Assembly (NCBI RefSeq): GCF_016863655.1
Contig: NZ_BOPH01000001.1
Span: forward strand, 186,001-250,000
DNA: 64,000 bases
Source: Virgisporangium ochraceum
GTDB lineage: Bacteria; Actinomycetota; Actinomycetes; Mycobacteriales; Micromonosporaceae
Direction of reading: 5' to 3'
The number at the start of each line of letters is the position of its first letter. The stretch's first letter is position 1. A model generated the notes under the pieces. The model saw only the letters and a program-made list of their open reading frames with translations, was not told the DNA's origin and made no database searches. This document shows, one piece after another, positions 8,239-16,511 of the stretch. The position numbers were made by a program, and so were the translations under genes.

Positions 8239-9440
8239 AGATCCTCCACAGTGGACAGAAGGACCGGCAGCAGCCAGCTGCCGAGCACTCCGAGCCGGGC
8301 ACCGGCCTCCGCCTGGCGGTCGGTGAGGTAACGGGTGGCGAGGTCCACCAGGTACAGCAGCGCGGTGACCCGAAAGGCCGCCGGCGTGGTGACCCCGAAC
8401 GGCGCGAGCAGGCCGGGTGCGGCGGCGAGCGTCTGCCGCACCGCGTCGGCGCCGTCGGACTGGGTGCTGATCCGCTGCTGCAGGTCGAAGTGCAGCGCGT
8501 CGAACCCGATCGGGACCCCGATCGTGAACCGCTCCCAGTCCCAGACGAGGATGCGGTCGGCCAGCGGGCGCATGTTCCACGGCGCCCAGTCGCCGTGCCA
8601 CGCCCCGAATGTGAGCCGCACGTCGCCGGCGGCCGTACCCAGCCGGGCACCGGCCCGGCGGAGCTGGAACCCGTCCGGGTGCTCGGCGACCTCCGCCAGG
8701 CGGGCCAGCAGCCGGGTCCAGTACCCGCTGCCACCGAGCGTGCCGGCGCTGATCCCGCACGCGGTCGCGACCTCGTTCATCGCGTCGGCGCAGCGGTCGC
8801 GGTCGGCCGGCACCCGCTGCTCCCACACCGGAAGTGCGGCCTGCACGAGCACCTCGTGACCCCGCCACTGTCCACTGTGGAGCACTCCCGGAACGGTCAC
8901 TTTCGAAAGGCGCGTCCCCCCAAGCGAATTGAGCGCCGCCGCCTCGGCCTTCACCAGACCGCGGGTCAGCTCGTTGACGCCGAGCTTCACGAACGCCACC
9001 GTCTCGCCGGCCGGCGTGAGCACCTGCAGCACCGGCTTGCGGTTCGCGCGCGCCGGTCCGATGTGGACACCCAGGCGGATCTCCGTGCCCAGCGCGTCCC
9101 GCAGATGGGTCTCGATCGTGTCGCGACCACCCGGCGCCGTCACGCGGTCGCGCAGCAGCGCGGACGCCGCACCGGTGCGCAGGGCCGCGACCACGGCGTC
9201 CCGCTTCAACCGCGCGAGCCGCGACTGCGGCTCGGCATAGCGCGCGACGGCGGCCGCCGCGACCCTGCGATCGTTGGCGGGCACCAGGATGCGCGGGCGG
9301 CGCGCATCGGGCACCTGGATGTACTCGGTACCGGACCCGCCCCCCTCGGGATAGAGGAGCGCGAGTACCTCGCGGACGTACTCCGCGCGTAACTGGGCAT
9401 CGTCGGCCGACAGGTTCGCCGGCGCCGTCCTAACCGGCAT
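8235..9440 (-). CDS. APH-like phosphotransferase
   Basis: 401 residues from ATG 9440 (GTG 9443 is one codon earlier). FGAWHGDWAPWNMRPLADR is Brenner's kinase loop with the catalytic Asp and metal-binding Asn, and ILVWDWERF supplies the DFG-equivalent Asp. ETVAFVKLGVNELTRGLVKA carries the ATP-anchoring Lys, and AEAAAL the partner Glu region. This is the choline/aminoglycoside kinase fold. In this setting it more likely phosphorylates a sugar, nucleotide precursor or polymer component than an antibiotic. It overlaps the polymerase gene by 11 bases upstream and the sulfotransferase by four downstream. Confidence 0.75.
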   Translation of the reverse strand: MPVRTAPANLSADDAQLRAEYVREVLALLYPEGGGSGTEYIQVPDARRPRILVPANDRRVAAAAVARYAEPQSRLARLKRDAVVAALRTGAASALLRDRVTAPGGRDTIETHLRDALGTEIRLGVHIGPARANRKPVLQVLTPAGETVAFVKLGVNELTRGLVKAEAAALNSLGGTRLSKVTVPGVLHSGQWRGHEVLVQAALPVWEQRVPADRDRCADAMNEVATACGISAGTLGGSGYWTRLLARLAEVAEHPDGFQLRRAGARLGTAAGDVRLTFGAWHGDWAPWNMRPLADRILVWDWERFTIGVPIGFDALHFDLQQRISTQSDGADAVRQTLAAAPGLLAPFGVTTPAAFRVTALLYLVDLATRYLTDRQAEAGARLGVLGSWLLPVLLSTVEDL

Positions 9441-10818
9441 CACGCCTCGCCTCGCTGGCGCGAGGCGAGGCGCTCGCCTGGCGCTGAGTTGATGGTTCGC
9501 TCGTAAGCTCGCTCACGACGTGGTTCCTCCACAGCAGGGCGTATGCGCAGAAGGTCCAGGCCAGCGGCGTGACCAGCGCGTTGTACCAGAACATCGCGAC
9601 GAGGCTCGCCACGATCGCGGCCGAACCGGCGATACCGACAGCGCTGTGATCGCGCCGGAACCGCCACAGGCCGAACAGGAAGAAGCCGAGATAGGTCGCG
9701 GTGCCGAGCAGACCGTGGGCGTACAACAGCTGCCACAACTGGCCGTTACCACCGATCGTGAAGCTGCCGCAGCGCTCGCACCGGCTGTTCGGGCCGACCG
9801 CGATCGAGTTGCGGCCACCCATCGTGCTGCGGGTCGACCCGAAGCCGATCAGCGGCGACTCCGTCATCCCCGACACGGCACGCTCGGTCAGATACATGCG
9901 CACGCCGTTGGACTTGCCGTTGTCCAGGCGCGCGTTCACGACGTCACCGAGCGGGGTGACCGCGACCGCGACCGCCAGCACGAGCGCGGTACCGACGACC
10001 CCGACCAACGCGCCGAGCCGGCCCCGCATCGCCATCCTGATGGCGACATAGACGCCCATCACGCCGATGCCGATCCACAGACCGCGGTTGAGCGAGTAGA
10101 TGACCGGCACCAGCGAGACCAGCAGAACCCCGACGGCGAACAGCTTCCGGCCCTGGGCGGCGGCGATGAACCACACCACCAGCAGGCAGTAGTTGTTGCC
10201 CCACGTGTTCGTGTAGCCCCACGGCGCGGCCGGGCGCGGTTTCGGGTCGCCGATGAGGTCCATCACCTGCGCCGCCGACGGGTGCACCAGCGACTGGACG
10301 AAGCCCATCTTCGCGATGTGCTTCGGCAGCAGCATCTCCACCGGCGAGGTGAACTCGAAGTTCCCGGCGAACGTACCCAGCAGGCCACCGGCGACGGTCA
10401 CCACGAACAGCCAGCCGAGCAGTTTCACGAGGTTGGGCGGGTGCCGGTTACCCAGGTAGACCAGGAAGACCGTCAGCGCCACGTACTGGCCGAGCCGGAA
10501 CGCCACGGCGACCATGCGGCCCGACGCGGTGTCGGGCACCGTGCCCTCCGGGTCGGCACCCAGCGCGGCGATGCCCGCGACCACCACCGCGAGGAACGCC
10601 AACCACCAGCCGAACCCCGGCGGAAGCTTGATCCGGTTGCCGGCCCGGTGCTGGCGGAACAGGGTCAGCGCCATGACCGGCGCCACCGCCAGGAAGATCA
10701 GCACGCCGAGGCCGAGCGCCCACCACACCGGGTACCCGATGATGATCCAGGTGACCAGCCGCCCGCGGCCCGTCTCCTTCTCCGGGGCCCGTGCTTGCTT
10801 CTCGAGGACTGCCGTCAC
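9430..10818 (-). CDS. O-antigen ligase/polymerase family membrane protein (Wzy-like)
   Basis: 462 residues from GTG 10818 (GTGA overlap with the Wzz-like gene). About ten membrane segments are separated by a large extracytoplasmic loop (residues ~270-340). IYSLNRGLWIGIGVMGVYVA is the conserved Wzy_C/O-antigen-ligase signature (SLNRG), and SPLIGFGSTRSTMGGR resembles the loop motif that follows it. The loop also holds a CERCG pair. The protein would polymerise flipped repeat units, with chain length set by the upstream Wzz-like protein. The C-terminus is a short charged tail. Confidence 0.82.
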   Translation of the reverse strand: MTAVLEKQARAPEKETGRGRLVTWIIIGYPVWWALGLGVLIFLAVAPVMALTLFRQHRAGNRIKLPPGFGWWLAFLAVVVAGIAALGADPEGTVPDTASGRMVAVAFRLGQYVALTVFLVYLGNRHPPNLVKLLGWLFVVTVAGGLLGTFAGNFEFTSPVEMLLPKHIAKMGFVQSLVHPSAAQVMDLIGDPKPRPAAPWGYTNTWGNNYCLLVVWFIAAAQGRKLFAVGVLLVSLVPVIYSLNRGLWIGIGVMGVYVAIRMAMRGRLGALVGVVGTALVLAVAVAVTPLGDVVNARLDNGKSNGVRMYLTERAVSGMTESPLIGFGSTRSTMGGRNSIAVGPNSRCERCGSFTIGGNGQLWQLLYAHGLLGTATYLGFFLFGLWRFRRDHSAVGIAGSAAIVASLVAMFWYNALVTPLAWTFCAYALLWRNHVVSELTSEPSTQRQASASPRASEARRDAG

Positions 10819-12524
10819 CGCGGCGCCGAGGTGTTCGTGGCCGGCGCCTTCCGCGGCTTCTTCCGCGCACCGACCTTCTTCATGACGACCGTGTCGGCGT
10901 CGGCGACCGACGTGTCCTCCTCGGACTCCTCCTCGTCGAGGTCGAGCGCCTCGTCCTCGTCGTCGAGGGCACGCGCCGGCGCCGGCGGCGGCTCGTCGTG
11001 GTGACGCACGAGGCGCGGCAGCACGACCGCGCCCAGCAGCGGCGTGCCCACGCGGCGCAGCTGCTCGGCCGCGTCGCTGACGTCGGCGTACCGGGTGCGC
11101 TTGAGCTCCACGGCCACCAGGGCGAGGTCGGCGAGGCTGGCGACACTCTGCGCGTCGGCGCTCGTCGACGTCGCGGGCGCCTCGATCACCACGTACTCGG
11201 CCTGCCGGCGCAGCGCGGTCAGCGCGTCCCGCAGCATCTGCGACTGCAGCAGCCCGGCGGCGCTCGCGGTGCCGCCGGTGGTGATCACCGACAGCCGCGG
11301 CTGCCGCGACGCCCGCTGCACCGCCCGGCCCAACGCCACCTTCCCGGCGAGAACGTCGGAGAGACCGGGAACGGCGCGCACACCCAGGAGCCTGGTGACC
11401 GGAGCGAGCTCCGCCACGCTGTCGGGCAGGTGGGCGCAGACCAGGACGGTCTGCCCCCCGGTGCGGGCGAACGCCGCCGCCAGGTTCGCCGCCACCACCG
11501 TCGACGCGCTTCCCCGGCTCGCCCCGGCGACGACGATGACCTGGCCCTTGCCCTCGGTCTTCGGCGCGCCGGCCACCACTTCGTTTCTCAGCCGGTTGAA
11601 GACGCGGCCGCCCGCGCCGAACGGTGGGAACACGTCGTCCAGGCGCGGGCGGACCTTCGGCGGAAGGGCGGCGAGCACGGACACGTCACATCGGCGGGTG
11701 AGATCGTCGGGACGGCGGATCCGCCGGTCGAGCCGCTCCCGCAGGATCGCCGCGCCGGCGCCGAGGAGCAGGCCGGCCGCGGCACCGCTGCCGAGGTTGA
11801 GCGGCAGGACGGGCTTGCTCGGCCGGTCGGGCAGGTTCGCGTCCCGGATGATCTTTCCGGCGCTCACCGTGGTGGTGACCAGCTGGTTCAGCCGCGCCGA
11901 CAACGTGTTGACCTGCGCGGTGATCGTGCTGCGCTGACTCTCCAGGTTGGGACGCTCGCTGCTGTCGGGGCGCAGGCTGGCGAGGCGGGCGTTGATCGGG
12001 GCGAGCGCGGCGTTGAGCTGCTTCAGCTTGCCGTCGATCGTGGCGATCTGCTCGGCCAGCTCGTTGGCCGCGGTCTCCTCGCGGTTACGCAGGTACGCCT
12101 CGGCGAACGCGTGCGAGCCGGCCTGCGCCTCGCGGGCGCCGCCCGCCTTGAACGTGATCACGAGGACGCTCGTGTTCGCCGGCACCTCCACCGACACGTT
12201 GGCGGCCAGCGTGTCCGGCGGCACCGACTCCGCGCGCAGCAACTTGGCCGCGTCGGTGGCGACGGCGGTGCTCCGCACGAGCTGGGCCTCGGTGTCGAGG
12301 TTGATCTCGCCCTTGGTGCGCCCGCCGGAGACGTTCGTGTCCTGCCCGGCGCCGGTCGGCTGCACCAGCACCGAGGTGGCCGACTCGTACACCTTGGGCT
12401 GCCGGGCCGTGACCTCGTACGCCCCCACGACGCCGAAGACCGTGAGCAGCGCGACGATCCACCAGTGCCGGCGCACCATGCCCAGCAGATCTGACATGTC
12501 GTACGAACGCGCGTCCAACGCCAT
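10815..12524 (-). CDS. Wzz/BY-kinase-like polysaccharide copolymerase with degenerate ATPase
   Basis: 569 residues from ATG 12524. Residues 12-35 form the first membrane helix (WWIVALLTVFGVVGAYEVTA) followed by a Wzz domain (VYESATSVLVQPTG), a coiled coil, and the second helix after DRPSKPVLPLNLG. The cytoplasmic part is a BY-kinase/MinD-like fold, but its P-loop reads VVAGASRGSASTVVAANLA, where the Walker A Lys is missing. The C-terminus is acidic then Lys-rich and has no tyrosine cluster. It probably sets polymer length without being an active tyrosine kinase. First gene of the coupled operon. A GGAGGG abuts the ATG; spacing is tight, and ATG 12497 is an alternative. Confidence 0.82.
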   Translation of the reverse strand: MALDARSYDMSDLLGMVRRHWWIVALLTVFGVVGAYEVTARQPKVYESATSVLVQPTGAGQDTNVSGGRTKGEINLDTEAQLVRSTAVATDAAKLLRAESVPPDTLAANVSVEVPANTSVLVITFKAGGAREAQAGSHAFAEAYLRNREETAANELAEQIATIDGKLKQLNAALAPINARLASLRPDSSERPNLESQRSTITAQVNTLSARLNQLVTTTVSAGKIIRDANLPDRPSKPVLPLNLGSGAAAGLLLGAGAAILRERLDRRIRRPDDLTRRCDVSVLAALPPKVRPRLDDVFPPFGAGGRVFNRLRNEVVAGAPKTEGKGQVIVVAGASRGSASTVVAANLAAAFARTGGQTVLVCAHLPDSVAELAPVTRLLGVRAVPGLSDVLAGKVALGRAVQRASRQPRLSVITTGGTASAAGLLQSQMLRDALTALRRQAEYVVIEAPATSTSADAQSVASLADLALVAVELKRTRYADVSDAAEQLRRVGTPLLGAVVLPRLVRHHDEPPPAPARALDDEDEALDLDEEESEEDTSVADADTVVMKKVGARKKPRKAPATNTSAPR

Positions 12525-12538
12525 CCCTCCGCCGGTCC

Positions 12539-12558
12539 GAGCGGCTTGGGAGCCGCTC
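12539..12558 (-). other. Hairpin in the leader of the polysaccharide operon
   Basis: A perfect 8-bp inverted repeat (GAGCGGCT / AGCCGCTC) with a 4-base TGGG spacer lies 15 bases upstream of the Wzz-like start, inside the presumed 5' leader. No T-run follows, so it is not a simple terminator. It could be an operator or an RNA stem that affects initiation. Confidence 0.4.
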
Positions 12559-12626
12559 CAGAGGGCTAACGGCACGAAAGGGACGTACGTAACGCCGGGG
12601 TTGCTGTGAGTACTCCACTTCGCCCC

Positions 12627-12655
12627 TTGACTAAACTTGTTCATATACGTTTAAG
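12627..12655 (+). promoter_or_regulatory. Putative promoter of the 12665 gene
   Basis: TTGACT (12627-12632) and TTTAAG (12650-12655) are spaced by 17 bases in an unusually AT-rich patch. A start point 7-10 bases further on would fall almost at ATG 12665, and no Shine-Dalgarno precedes that ATG, so a leaderless transcript is likely. Confidence 0.4.
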
Positions 12656-12664
12656 CTTGTCTAC

Positions 12665-13177
12665 ATGCCATCACTCGCCCATGAAGGTCTGATCGAACTT
12701 GTCCGTCAACGGCCGGCGGTCGTCGCCGATCTGCTGGCCGGCCCCCTGAAGATCGACGTTCCCCAGTTCCAGAAGGCACAACTTCTGTCGAGCGACCTCA
12801 CGGCGGTGACGCCCACCGAGTACCGGGCAGACGGGGTGGTCGCCTTCTACGAGACACCGGAGGCCGAGAGTCCCGCGTTCGCCGTGGTGTTCGAGGCCCA
12901 GCGCCGAACCGACCGGGCGAAGCGCCTGAGCTGGCCGGTCTACGTCGCGACGACACACGCCCGCCACGACTGCCCGACAGCGCTACTGGTGTGGTGCGAG
13001 ACGAGAGCGGTAGCGGAATGGGCCGCCGAGCCGATCAGCACCGGCGACCCCGGGCTGCTGCTGACGCCGATGGCGTTGGGGCCCGACCAGATGCCCGTGA
13101 TACCCGAAGGCCCGATAGCCCGCGGGTCGCAGCGCTGGCGTCAGCGTCGACCAGAGGACTTCTGGAGAAGATCATGA
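12665..13177 (+). CDS. N-terminal part of a split PD-(D/E)XK-like hypothetical protein
   Basis: 170 residues. MPSLAHEGLIELVRQRPAVV, the VTPTEYRADGVVAFYE segment, FAVVFEAQRRTDRAKRLSWP and PISTGDPGLLLTPMALGPDQ match the N-terminal half of a family that I remember as common in actinobacteria (about 290 aa, Rpn/PD-(D/E)XK nuclease-like). D...E.Q looks like the nuclease core (RADGVV... FEAQ). After about residue 150 the frame turns into Arg-rich sequence (RGSQRWRQRRPEDFWRRS) and stops. The family's C-terminus continues in another frame, and about 40 internal residues are missing. Probably inactivated, or surviving as a two-piece protein; see the next entry. Confidence 0.6.
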   Translation: MPSLAHEGLIELVRQRPAVVADLLAGPLKIDVPQFQKAQLLSSDLTAVTPTEYRADGVVAFYETPEAESPAFAVVFEAQRRTDRAKRLSWPVYVATTHARHDCPTALLVWCETRAVAEWAAEPISTGDPGLLLTPMALGPDQMPVIPEGPIARGSQRWRQRRPEDFWRRS

Positions 13178-13422
13178 CCGCAGCTGACATCTCGTTCACC
13201 GAGTACGCCAAGTTCGTCTTCCCCGAGACCTTCGCCAAGGGCGTGGCCGCGGGCCAAGCGAAGGGCAAGGCGGAGAGCCTGCTCGCGATTCTCGGGGCAC
13301 GCGGTGTCACGGTCCCCGACGAGGCGCGGGAGCGGATCACCAGTTGCACCGACATCGAGCAGCTCGACACCTGGATCGTGCGTGCCGCCACCGCGATCCG
13401 GATCGACGACCTGTCCCTCTGA
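13174..13422 (+). CDS. C-terminal part of the split PD-(D/E)XK-like protein
   Basis: 82 residues from ATG 13174. The ATG overlaps the previous stop as ATGA and has GGAG seven bases upstream, so re-initiation is plausible. The sequence FAKGVAAGQAKGKAESLLAI, the VTVPDEARERITSCTDIEQL segment and WIVRAATAIRIDDLSL is the typical C-terminal tail of the same family (Ala/Gly/Lys repeat, then an ERI..CTD..QLDTW motif). The frame differs by two from the N-terminal fragment. Either this is the debris of a frameshift, or the split made a coupled two-ORF arrangement. Confidence 0.55.
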   Translation: MTAADISFTEYAKFVFPETFAKGVAAGQAKGKAESLLAILGARGVTVPDEARERITSCTDIEQLDTWIVRAATAIRIDDLSL

Positions 13423-13431
13423 GTCACAGGG

Positions 13432-14085
13432 CTATGAACGCGGCCGCACCAGGCCCAGGTCGTAGGCGCGGATCGTCGCCTGCACCCGGTCGCGCACGCC
13501 GAGCTTCGCGAACAGCCCGTTGATGTACGTCTTCACCGTGCCGGTGGCGATGCTCAGCTCCACCCCGATCTCCGTGTTCGACAGGCCGCGGGCCACCAGC
13601 GTCAGCACCTGCGCCTCGCGCGGGGTCAGGCCCTCCGGCGCGCCCTCCGGTGGCACCACCGCCGGTGCCACCCGGCCGATCGCGAACGCCTCGATCAGCC
13701 GCCGCAGCACCGGCGGCGCCAGCGTGCCGTCGCCAGCGGCCACCGCCCGCACGGCGGCGATCAGGTCGGCCGGGTCGGCGTCCTTCAACAGGTAGCCGGA
13801 GGCGCCGGCGCGCAGCGCCTGGTAGACGTACTCGTCCAGGTCGAAGGTCGTCAACACGAGGACCTTGGGCGAGTCGGGAACGCCCGTGAGACGGGCGGTG
13901 GCGGTCAGTCCGTCCATCCCGGGCATGCGGATGTCCATCAGTACCACGTCGGGGTCGGTGCGGGCGGCCAGGTCGAGCGCGGCCGCGCCGTCGGCGGCGG
14001 TGCCGACCACGGTCAGGTCGGGCTCGGCGTCGAGGATGGCGGCGAAGCCGGCGCGTACCACCGGCTGGTCGTCGACGACCATCAC
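13432..14085 (-). CDS. LuxR/NarL-family response regulator
   Basis: 217 residues from GTG 14085, which forms GTGA with the kinase stop. Receiver: VVDDQPVVRAG acidic pair, VVLMDIRMPGMDG phospho-acceptor Asp, LTTFDLDEYVYQALRAGASG and the YLLKD Lys. Output: LTPREAQVLTLVARGLSNTE and IATGTVKTYINGLFAKLGVR, a GerE-type helix-turn-helix. It is coupled to the double kinase encoded directly upstream and should be its partner. GGAGG lies seven bases before an in-frame ATC at 14097, so a non-canonical start four codons earlier is conceivable. Target genes are unknown. Confidence 0.9.
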   Translation of the reverse strand: MMVVDDQPVVRAGFAAILDAEPDLTVVGTAADGAAALDLAARTDPDVVLMDIRMPGMDGLTATARLTGVPDSPKVLVLTTFDLDEYVYQALRAGASGYLLKDADPADLIAAVRAVAAGDGTLAPPVLRRLIEAFAIGRVAPAVVPPEGAPEGLTPREAQVLTLVARGLSNTEIGVELSIATGTVKTYINGLFAKLGVRDRVQATIRAYDLGLVRPRS

Positions 14086-16427
14086 GCGGATGTCGATGCC
14101 GGCACCTCCCCCAGGGTCGTGGGTCCACCCGCCTCGGGCGGGGCGGGCAGATGCACCTGCACCACCCCGGCCGGGTCGAACCGGATCTTGCCGCCGAGGG
14201 CCGCCGCCCGCGCGCGGATGCGCGCCGCGACGATGCCGCGGGTCGCGCCGGGCACCCCGCTGACCGTCACCACGAGCGTCTCCCGGATGTGGTCGACGGT
14301 GACCGACACCACCTCCGCGGTGTCGTCGGCGTCGAGCGCGGCGTCGACGATACGGTAGCCGGACAGGTCCACGGCCACCGGCAGCGGATGCAGGATCGGG
14401 CCCGCCTCCAGCTGGATCTGCCGCTCCGAACACAGGTCGGCCAGGTCGGCGATGCCGCGCGGCGGGGCGCTGCGGTCGCCGGTCGGCACCGGCTGGATCG
14501 CACCGAGCAGTTCCCGCATCGCCGCCAGCCCGGCCCGCGCTTCGGCGGTCACCTGGTCGACGGCCGCGAGCGCGGCGTCGGGTGACGCCTCGGGCGGCAC
14601 CGACTCGGCGGCGGCGATGAGCCGCTCGGCGGGCTCGATCACCGACGCGTGCAGACCGACCGCGAACCGCTGCCGCTGGTCCTGCGCGGCGGCCGCCGCC
14701 CGCTCGTCGGCCGCCCGCAGCGCCGCCGCCTCGGTGCCGAGGGTCCGGTCGCGGCGACGGCGCAGGAGGAACGCGGGCAGCCACATCGTCAGCAGCAGGA
14801 TCACCGCGAACGCGGCCGAGAACAGCGCCAACGTCACCACGACCGGAATGACGATCTCCGGTGGAGACGAGGCGTCGGCGGCCAGCCGCCGCAGGTCCTC
14901 GCTGATGACGACCAGCATCAGGCTGGCCGACACGGCCGCGACGAGCGCGCCGCACCAGGTGGTTCGGACCGGCCGGCCACGGGCGGCGATCGACCACACC
15001 GCGGTCATCTCGGCGCCGAACCCGAGCACGAGCGGATCCGCCGCGACGATCGGCAGACCGGTGACCGCGATGATCACCGCGAACGCCAGCCCGGCGCCCG
15101 CCACCGCGAGCAGCGTCCACCACGGAGCCACCCGCCGCCACCACACGGGCGCGCCGTGCAGCAGGATCAGCAACGTCAGCAGCCACCACTGGTCGCGCAC
15201 GGCCCCGCCGTCGATGAGCATCACCAGCAGCGGCGGCACCAGCACGACCAGCATGAGCACCGCGTCGAGCGCACCCTCGACCGTCGACAGCCGGTGACCG
15301 GCAGCGGCCGGGGTGACGCACGGGATGTCGGCACACACCCGCCACCCGCCGGCCGGCACGGGAGCCGCGTCGAACGTGCCGCCGAGGTCCTTCGCCCGGG
15401 CGGAGAGACCGGCGAGGCCGCGCCCGGAGCCGAGCGAGCCGGCCGCGCCGGCCGCGTCGGCGGACGGGTTGGTCACCTCGACCCGCACGCTGCCGTCCGA
15501 CACCGTGACCACCGCGGTGACCTCGGCGCCCGGCGCGTACCGCAACGCGTTGGTGGCCGCCTCCTGCACCACCGCGAACACCGCGTCGACCAGCGGCGGC
15601 GGCAGGGCGTCGGCGGCGCCCTCGACCGTGACCGTGACCCGCTGACCGGCGGACCGCGCGGTGGTGGCCAGCCGGCCCAGCCGCAGCGCCAACGGCTCTC
15701 CCGCGCCGGGCTCGATCACGGTGACGAGGCGGTTGAGTGCGGTGAGCGTGCGGCGGCCGGTCTCCGCGGCGAACTCGAGCGCCTGCCGCACCAGTTCGGG
15801 CCGGCCGGCGCCGAGCCGGCGGGCGGCGCCGGCGTTCACGACGATCGCGGTGAGGTGGTGGGCGGTGACGTCGTGCAGTTCACGGGCGAGCCGCTCCCGC
15901 TCGGCCTCGGCGGCCCGCCGCTGCTCCGCCTCAGCGGCCAGGAGCCGGGCGGCGGCGTCCGCGCGGGCGCGCTGCCACCGGCCGCGGTTGGCGCCGAGCG
16001 CGGCGACGGTCGTGTAGATGATCACGACGAGACCGACGGCCCAGCCGAAGTCGGGCTCGCCGACGAAGGCGAGCACCGAGACCCAGACGGCCACCAGGAC
16101 GGCGACCGCGACCACCGGGTACCGGGCCGGTCGCAGCGCCGCGAGCGAGAACAGCACCACCAGGTCGGAGAGCCCGATGATGGTGAGGACGTCGGTGGGC
16201 AGCGCGGTCGCGCCGATGCTCGCGGCGACCACGCAGACGGCGAGCGCCGGCACCGGCGCCCGCATCCGCCACCCGAGCGCGACGGCGATGACCACCGTGA
16301 TCACCACGGCGCCGGCCGCGTCGAGCGGCTCCGGCGCCTGGGTGAAGATGTACGGCGCGACCGGCCACACGAGGATCTGCCCGATCCCCATGAGGACGGG
16401 CAGCCACCAGATCCGAATCGCGGTCAT
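14082..16427 (-). CDS. Double sensor histidine kinase (second module degenerate)
   Basis: 781 residues from ATG 16427 (an in-frame TTG lies three codons earlier). Module 1: five or six membrane segments (residues ~7-145), coiled coil, HisKA_3 with ELHDVTAHHLTAIV (His185), and an HATPase with VVQEAATNALRYAPG (N box, ~288) and GRGLAGLSARAKDLGG (G box, ~336). Module 2 repeats the plan: membrane segments ~385-555, a dimerisation helix with FAVGLHASVIEPAERL (His593), and a terminal domain (VSGVPGATRGIVAARIRARA, AALGGKIRFDP) that keeps the fold outline but lacks a recognisable N box. Thus only the first half looks able to bind ATP. Stop and regulator start overlap by four bases. Confidence 0.85.
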   Translation of the reverse strand: MTAIRIWWLPVLMGIGQILVWPVAPYIFTQAPEPLDAAGAVVITVVIAVALGWRMRAPVPALAVCVVAASIGATALPTDVLTIIGLSDLVVLFSLAALRPARYPVVAVAVLVAVWVSVLAFVGEPDFGWAVGLVVIIYTTVAALGANRGRWQRARADAAARLLAAEAEQRRAAEAERERLARELHDVTAHHLTAIVVNAGAARRLGAGRPELVRQALEFAAETGRRTLTALNRLVTVIEPGAGEPLALRLGRLATTARSAGQRVTVTVEGAADALPPPLVDAVFAVVQEAATNALRYAPGAEVTAVVTVSDGSVRVEVTNPSADAAGAAGSLGSGRGLAGLSARAKDLGGTFDAAPVPAGGWRVCADIPCVTPAAAGHRLSTVEGALDAVLMLVVLVPPLLVMLIDGGAVRDQWWLLTLLILLHGAPVWWRRVAPWWTLLAVAGAGLAFAVIIAVTGLPIVAADPLVLGFGAEMTAVWSIAARGRPVRTTWCGALVAAVSASLMLVVISEDLRRLAADASSPPEIVIPVVVTLALFSAAFAVILLLTMWLPAFLLRRRRDRTLGTEAAALRAADERAAAAAQDQRQRFAVGLHASVIEPAERLIAAAESVPPEASPDAALAAVDQVTAEARAGLAAMRELLGAIQPVPTGDRSAPPRGIADLADLCSERQIQLEAGPILHPLPVAVDLSGYRIVDAALDADDTAEVVSVTVDHIRETLVVTVSGVPGATRGIVAARIRARAAALGGKIRFDPAGVVQVHLPAPPEAGGPTTLGEVPASTSA

Positions 16428-16511
16428 GCTGCTCAAGACCCTACGGGCTGCCCGTCCGGAAAATCGTCATCGAACCGACGTACTGAAAGCCCCACCCACG
16501 GGTGGAGAAGG

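Noticed and set aside
8235..9440. Aminoglycoside resistance gene
   Set aside because: The fold is APH-like, but the gene sits inside a coupled polysaccharide operon and has no features specific to known resistance enzymes.
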